In this document: piece by piece, positions 7,401 to 9,918 of the stretch
Layout of the letters: each line of letters starts with the position of its first letter
How positions within the stretch are numbered: the stretch's first letter is position 1
Origin: CAMBDR01 sp046597185
GTDB lineage: Bacteria; Pseudomonadota; Gammaproteobacteria; Burkholderiales; Burkholderiaceae_D
DNA length: 9,918 nucleotides
Direction of reading: 5' to 3'
Assembly (NCBI GenBank): GCA_046597185.1
Contig: JBKJLF010000164.1
Location: 1 to 9,918, forward strand
Notes under the pieces: generated by a model
What the model was told of the DNA's origin: nothing
Seen by the model: the letters and a program-made list of their open reading frames with translations, nothing else
Databases searched by the model: none
Translations under genes and position numbers: made by a program

Positions 7401-7684
7401 CCCAGTGAATTATCACGCACATCGATGCGCACGATATCTTCATTGCGCATCATCGATTCCAGCAGCGCCTGACCGCTTTCCTGATCGACGTTCCATAATG
7501 ATTCCTGCATGCCATTGGCCAGCACATTGGCGTTTTGGTCGAGAAGCTCTTGCGTGCGTTTTCGAATATCTTGGTCGTAGTGGGCAAACCAGGAAAAACC
7601 CAGAATCAATAAAGCGGGCACAAACAGCCCTGTTACCACGGCCAGGATAATGGCGCGCCTCAGTGTCAGGATGTGCAGGTTCAT
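4412..7684 (-). CDS. Membrane sensor histidine kinase with three PAS domains and a GAF domain
   Basis: In its 1090 residues this two-component kinase has TM1 at about 10-33, a periplasmic loop (34-145), TM2 (about 147-166), HAMP (about 167-220), a short coiled coil, PAS1 (about 246-358), PAS2 (about 370-482), GAF (about 500-645), PAS3 (about 657-769), a coiled coil (770-820), then the kinase core. The phosphorylated residue is His834 in HELNTPIG, an H-box variant of the HPK4 type. ATP-binding motifs are the N-box with Asn960 and Asn964, the G1 box DDGVG (996-1000), FFTTK (1013-1017) and the G2 box GTGLGL (1022-1027), so the core looks active. There is no receiver or Hpt domain, so the phosphate should pass to the response regulator encoded 15 bases upstream. 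The periplasmic segment containing SLWNVDQES is a plausible PDC-like sensor. The signal is unknown. The start at 7684 has a weak AAGG nearby. Confidence 0.93.
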   Translation of the reverse strand: MNLHILTLRRAIILAVVTGLFVPALLILGFSWFAHYDQDIRKRTQELLDQNANVLANGMQESLWNVDQESGQALLESMMRNEDIVRIDVRDNSLGVFVAKERPERRHGYSASRQQTVVYRKSPIGTIFIEVTSTRPRKIILESLQAYFFALVAQIILALVLILVLLDRRLVRPVRRLAAGAENLAAGKLDEPFTWTRLDEIGLLSKRMETTRISLRHLFDELAQKNNELELDIDKRKRVEHELREREARFRALVEQSPLAIIEWDLGCRVIEWNSAAERIFGHTRQQALHQHARFLLPENANNQADMVFQSLSSGQSEVRQNLRADGKLITCQWNNSQIADENGHTERLLSIAEDITEKRRVEEAQRVSEAKFSGAFQVHTDCVSITRLEDGIFLEANPAFEATTGYTSAELLNKNPYELNLWVDPEQRRKLIEDLKIHHSIRDLPWEMRTKSGAIRKCLINATVFGIDEETYMLAVMRDVTEKLRSEQQKAEADRALLRLAQGTQGIGNEAFFQLLVTDLAQALRTDRAFIGLRQHDAPNIIRTMANYVDGKLCDNYEIDIKDTPAQVALEGQLAVFPGDVQQTFPRDTDLSRIGMRSYAGAPLRDATGQPIGVLGVMHSEELGNPDLVKSLLQVFSERASSELERKRAEEALRNSERSFSTIFHSSPVAMAVIEIDQKFRIKDVNHAFEHLFIHPRQHAIGKTTFELNLYTDREMSLRLFTQTDTNEHIETWMNQSDGNQIFVQISQNSFSLMNENFITAAFEDITEKFNNELAIHDLNVNLEHRVEERTIALQQANEELASTLETLKRAQEDLVRSEKLAALGSLVAGIAHELNTPIGNTLMVASTLVDQTAVFSSSYENGLKRSSLEAFIRDVDRAGDIMMRNLQRAAGLVTSFKQVAVDQTSSQRRHFNLAEVVGEIVLTLWPMIKKTNFSVAQTIDPDILMDSYPGPLGQVLTNMVNNALIHGFEGCATGLISITGTVLDKEWIELSIADDGVGIVPENLRRIYDPFFTTKMGTGGTGLGLNITHNIVTGVLGGRISVQSEVGHGTEFTLTLPRIAPLTPQAPHDDNVFESKPKLASSICKPLF

Positions 7685-7699
7685 GACCTTGAGCCTGAA

Positions 7700-9918
7700 T
7701 CAGGTTTGGGTGCCAGAACGATTATTTTCCATCCATTCGAGCAGTTGCGGCGATTTCATCGGTCGTCCGAATAAAAAGCCTTGTGCCTGAGGGCAATGTA
7801 AATCAGTCAGAATCTGGGCCTGGGTTTCATCTTCCACCCCTTCGGCAATCACCGTCAGGTCAAGATTACGACCCAGCGAGATAATCATCGACGCGATGCT
7901 GCTGCCGCGCGCAGAACCGGTGATTTCGGTAACGAAAGCACGATCAATTTTGAGCCGATCAATCGGCAAGCGTTGCAAATAGCTGAGAGAAGAAAAACCG
8001 GTGCCAAAATCGTCAATCGCAATATGTACCCCGGTTTGTTTGATGTCATTGAGCATGCTGATGAAACTGTCGGGCTTGTCCATGGCCATCGATTCGGTAA
8101 TTTCGAGTTCGACCGACGTGGGCGGTGCCCCGGTTTCCTGTAACGCGGTGCGCAACATATCGACAAAACAGGGATGGCGGAACTGGGCTTGCGAGACATT
8201 GATCGACATCGTGAAATCGAGAAAACCCAGCTTGCGCAGGCCGACCAATTCAAAGCAGGCGGTGCGTAATACCCATTCACCCAGGGCAATGATCAAGCCG
8301 GAATACTCCGCAATGGGAATAAAGCGATCCGGCGAAATAAATGTGCCTTCTTCGGTTTGCCAGCGTAACAGGGCTTCGGCACCGACCACTTTGCGCGTAA
8401 TAAAATCAATTTGTGGTTGGTAGACCACAAATAACTGACCTTTTTCAAAGCTGGTACGCAGCGCATGCATCAGGCGCACCCGTTCGCGGATTTCCACGCC
8501 CATGCTGCGCGAAAAATAGAAATGTCCGGCCCGTTGTTGTAATTTCGCACGTTTTAGGGCAATGTCGGCATCTTTCAAGGCGTCCGCGCCCGTGCCTTCA
8601 TAATCGAGCAAACTCACCAGACCCACCGTGGCCGATAATTGCACCGCATGCCCATCAATCGAAAACGCCACCTTAAACAGGTTTAAGATTAATTCCGGCG
8701 TGACCGCCGTGTTGGAACCGAGTACGGCAAAAATATCGCCGCCCACGCGTGCCAGAATTAAATCGGTACTCAGTTGGGTCTGTAAGCGGTTGGCGACCGA
8801 GAGCAGCAATAAATCACCAAATTGATGACCCAGTGCATCATTGGTCTCGGCGAAGTGATCAATATCGACCAGCGATAAGGTTTGATCCAGGCGCGGCGTG
8901 GCCGTCAGTTGCTCATTTAAAATTTCAATCAGGCGGGTACGATTCGGTAATTTGGAAAGTTGATCGTAGAATGCAAAGTCGTGCAAGTGCGATACCAACA
9001 TCACATTATCCAGGCCCACTGCAATATTGCCGCAAAATACTTCCAGTAAGCGTTGGTCGATTTCGCCCAGCGGGGTATCGGTATCGAGAAAAGCGGCAAA
9101 ATCGCGCCCTGATTTACCAACAAAATACAAAGTTGTATAGTTATTGGAATAGGTGTGGCGTTTTAAGAGTAGCGTTTCCCGGATGGCATCGATAATTCGA
9201 TGATCAGTAATTTCGCTGACTGGGTGATTCACCATCGATTGATAATTGCCGCCGCCCGCGATAATGACCAATTCATCATGGCTGTCGTTAATACGTTCCT
9301 GCGCGCAAATCAAACCTTCGGGCTTTAAGCCCAACAGAGCAGCAATTTGAATGATGACGCCTGCGGCAAAATTTTGCAAACCATGTAAAGCCATCAGTTC
9401 GGTACTGGCGTGAACGATTAAATCCAGCCCACGCCGGCTGGCGCTAATGGTGCGGATTTGTTCATAAGAACGGATGGCCGAGGTGACCGTGGTGAATAAT
9501 TTGATGCGCGTGAGTTCGGACTTGGTTTTATAGTCGTTGATATCGAAATCGCGAATGGCATCGATTTCTGGCGCATAACCCGGTTGCCCGGTGCGTAAAA
9601 TAATGCGCACATCGGTCATTTTTAATTGTTCGCGGATATAGCGCACCAATTGCAAACCGGCATCATCGGCTTCCATGACGACATCGAGCAAAATGACGGC
9701 GATTTCCGTGTCGTTTGCTAAAATATCCCGTGCTTCGCGCGCCGAGTAGGCATGCACGAATTCAAGGGTTCGATGCTGCATTTCGATATTGCCCAAGGCA
9801 AAGGTGGTGGCAGAATGAACATCTTCATCGTCATCAATAATCATGATGCGCCAAACATTGGCGTTGCCACGCTCATTTTCGTCGTGTGGGAACTCGTCCA
9901 AAAAGACCAAATCGTCCT
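7700..9918 (-). CDS. Response regulator with DUF3369, degenerate GGDEF and intact EAL domain; 5' end cut by window edge
   Basis: Numbered from the Leu encoded at 9910. Domains: receiver (about 20-150) with acidic residues Asp26-Asp28, phosphoacceptor Asp76 in LLDVV, Thr107 in RTGQPG and Lys128 or Lys130; DUF3369 (about 155-300), a GAF-like family usually found in this arrangement; GGDEF (about 312-470); EAL (about 480-725). The cyclase signature reads GGDIF (390-394), losing the metal-binding acidic residue, and the RxxD inhibitory site is absent, so cyclase activity is unlikely. The EAL residues look complete: Glu512, Asn571, Glu603, Asp633-Asp634, Lys654, Glu690, Glu693. The likely activity is c-di-GMP phosphodiesterase controlled by phosphorylation. 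The frame stays open to the edge and reads DDLVFLDE, resembling the usual start of this family, so the true start lies just outside. It is the first gene visible in an operon with the kinase. Confidence 0.93.
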   Translation of the reverse strand, partial: DDLVFLDEFPHDENERGNANVWRIMIIDDDEDVHSATTFALGNIEMQHRTLEFVHAYSAREARDILANDTEIAVILLDVVMEADDAGLQLVRYIREQLKMTDVRIILRTGQPGYAPEIDAIRDFDINDYKTKSELTRIKLFTTVTSAIRSYEQIRTISASRRGLDLIVHASTELMALHGLQNFAAGVIIQIAALLGLKPEGLICAQERINDSHDELVIIAGGGNYQSMVNHPVSEITDHRIIDAIRETLLLKRHTYSNNYTTLYFVGKSGRDFAAFLDTDTPLGEIDQRLLEVFCGNIAVGLDNVMLVSHLHDFAFYDQLSKLPNRTRLIEILNEQLTATPRLDQTLSLVDIDHFAETNDALGHQFGDLLLLSVANRLQTQLSTDLILARVGGDIFAVLGSNTAVTPELILNLFKVAFSIDGHAVQLSATVGLVSLLDYEGTGADALKDADIALKRAKLQQRAGHFYFSRSMGVEIRERVRLMHALRTSFEKGQLFVVYQPQIDFITRKVVGAEALLRWQTEEGTFISPDRFIPIAEYSGLIIALGEWVLRTACFELVGLRKLGFLDFTMSINVSQAQFRHPCFVDMLRTALQETGAPPTSVELEITESMAMDKPDSFISMLNDIKQTGVHIAIDDFGTGFSSLSYLQRLPIDRLKIDRAFVTEITGSARGSSIASMIISLGRNLDLTVIAEGVEDETQAQILTDLHCPQAQGFLFGRPMKSPQLLEWMENNRSGTQT

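Noticed and set aside
8729..8743. GGDEF domain as an active diguanylate cyclase.
   Set aside because: The motif reads GGDIF; the missing acidic residue and absent RxxD site argue against cyclase activity.
9908..9910. TTG at 9910 as the start of the response regulator.
   Set aside because: The frame remains open to the window edge and encodes DDLVFLDE, resembling the conserved beginning of DUF3369 regulators, so the real start is outside the window.

Overview
The window reads like an ordinary chromosomal stretch of a betaproteobacterium, most likely Burkholderiales and perhaps near Oxalobacteraceae. This rests on the protein families and gene neighbourhood as I recall them, not on a search: a long MetY-type sulfhydrylase followed by an alpha/beta hydrolase, a two-CBS protein with the lineage-typical ending, a fused LplT-like/PlsC-like protein, and a DUF3369 response regulator paired with a PAS-rich kinase. 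Six protein genes fill nearly all of it. I see no tRNA, rRNA, CRISPR array, insertion sequence or phage gene.

Layout. Bases 1-1777 (minus strand) hold a two-gene unit, metY then an alpha/beta hydrolase cut by the left edge. Bases 1778-1986 are the divergent intergenic region and hold weak candidate promoters for both directions. Bases 1987-4388 (plus strand) hold a tightly spaced pair: a stand-alone two-CBS-domain protein and a 648-residue fusion of a lysophospholipid-flippase-like MFS transporter with a glycerolipid acyltransferase. Bases 4389-4411 are a very short convergent junction with a perfect 10-bp tandem repeat. Bases 4412-9918 (minus strand) hold a two-component operon: a response regulator (receiver, DUF3369, GGDEF, EAL), cut at its 5' end by the right edge, followed 15 bases later by a 1090-residue membrane histidine kinase with three PAS domains and one GAF domain.

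How the genes work together. MetY would make homocysteine from O-acetylhomoserine and sulfide; the role of the co-transcribed hydrolase is unknown. The CBS protein could be an adenylate-type ligand sensor for the downstream transporter/acyltransferase, which probably flips and re-acylates lysophospholipids; that link is inferred only from spacing. The kinase should phosphorylate the receiver of its neighbour. In that regulator the cyclase motif is degraded to GGDIF while every EAL catalytic residue I can check is present, so the predicted output is c-di-GMP breakdown.

I found no convincing undescribed system. The most useful points to follow up are the degenerate-GGDEF/intact-EAL regulator, the transporter-acyltransferase fusion without an acyl-activating domain, and the terminator-free convergent junction.
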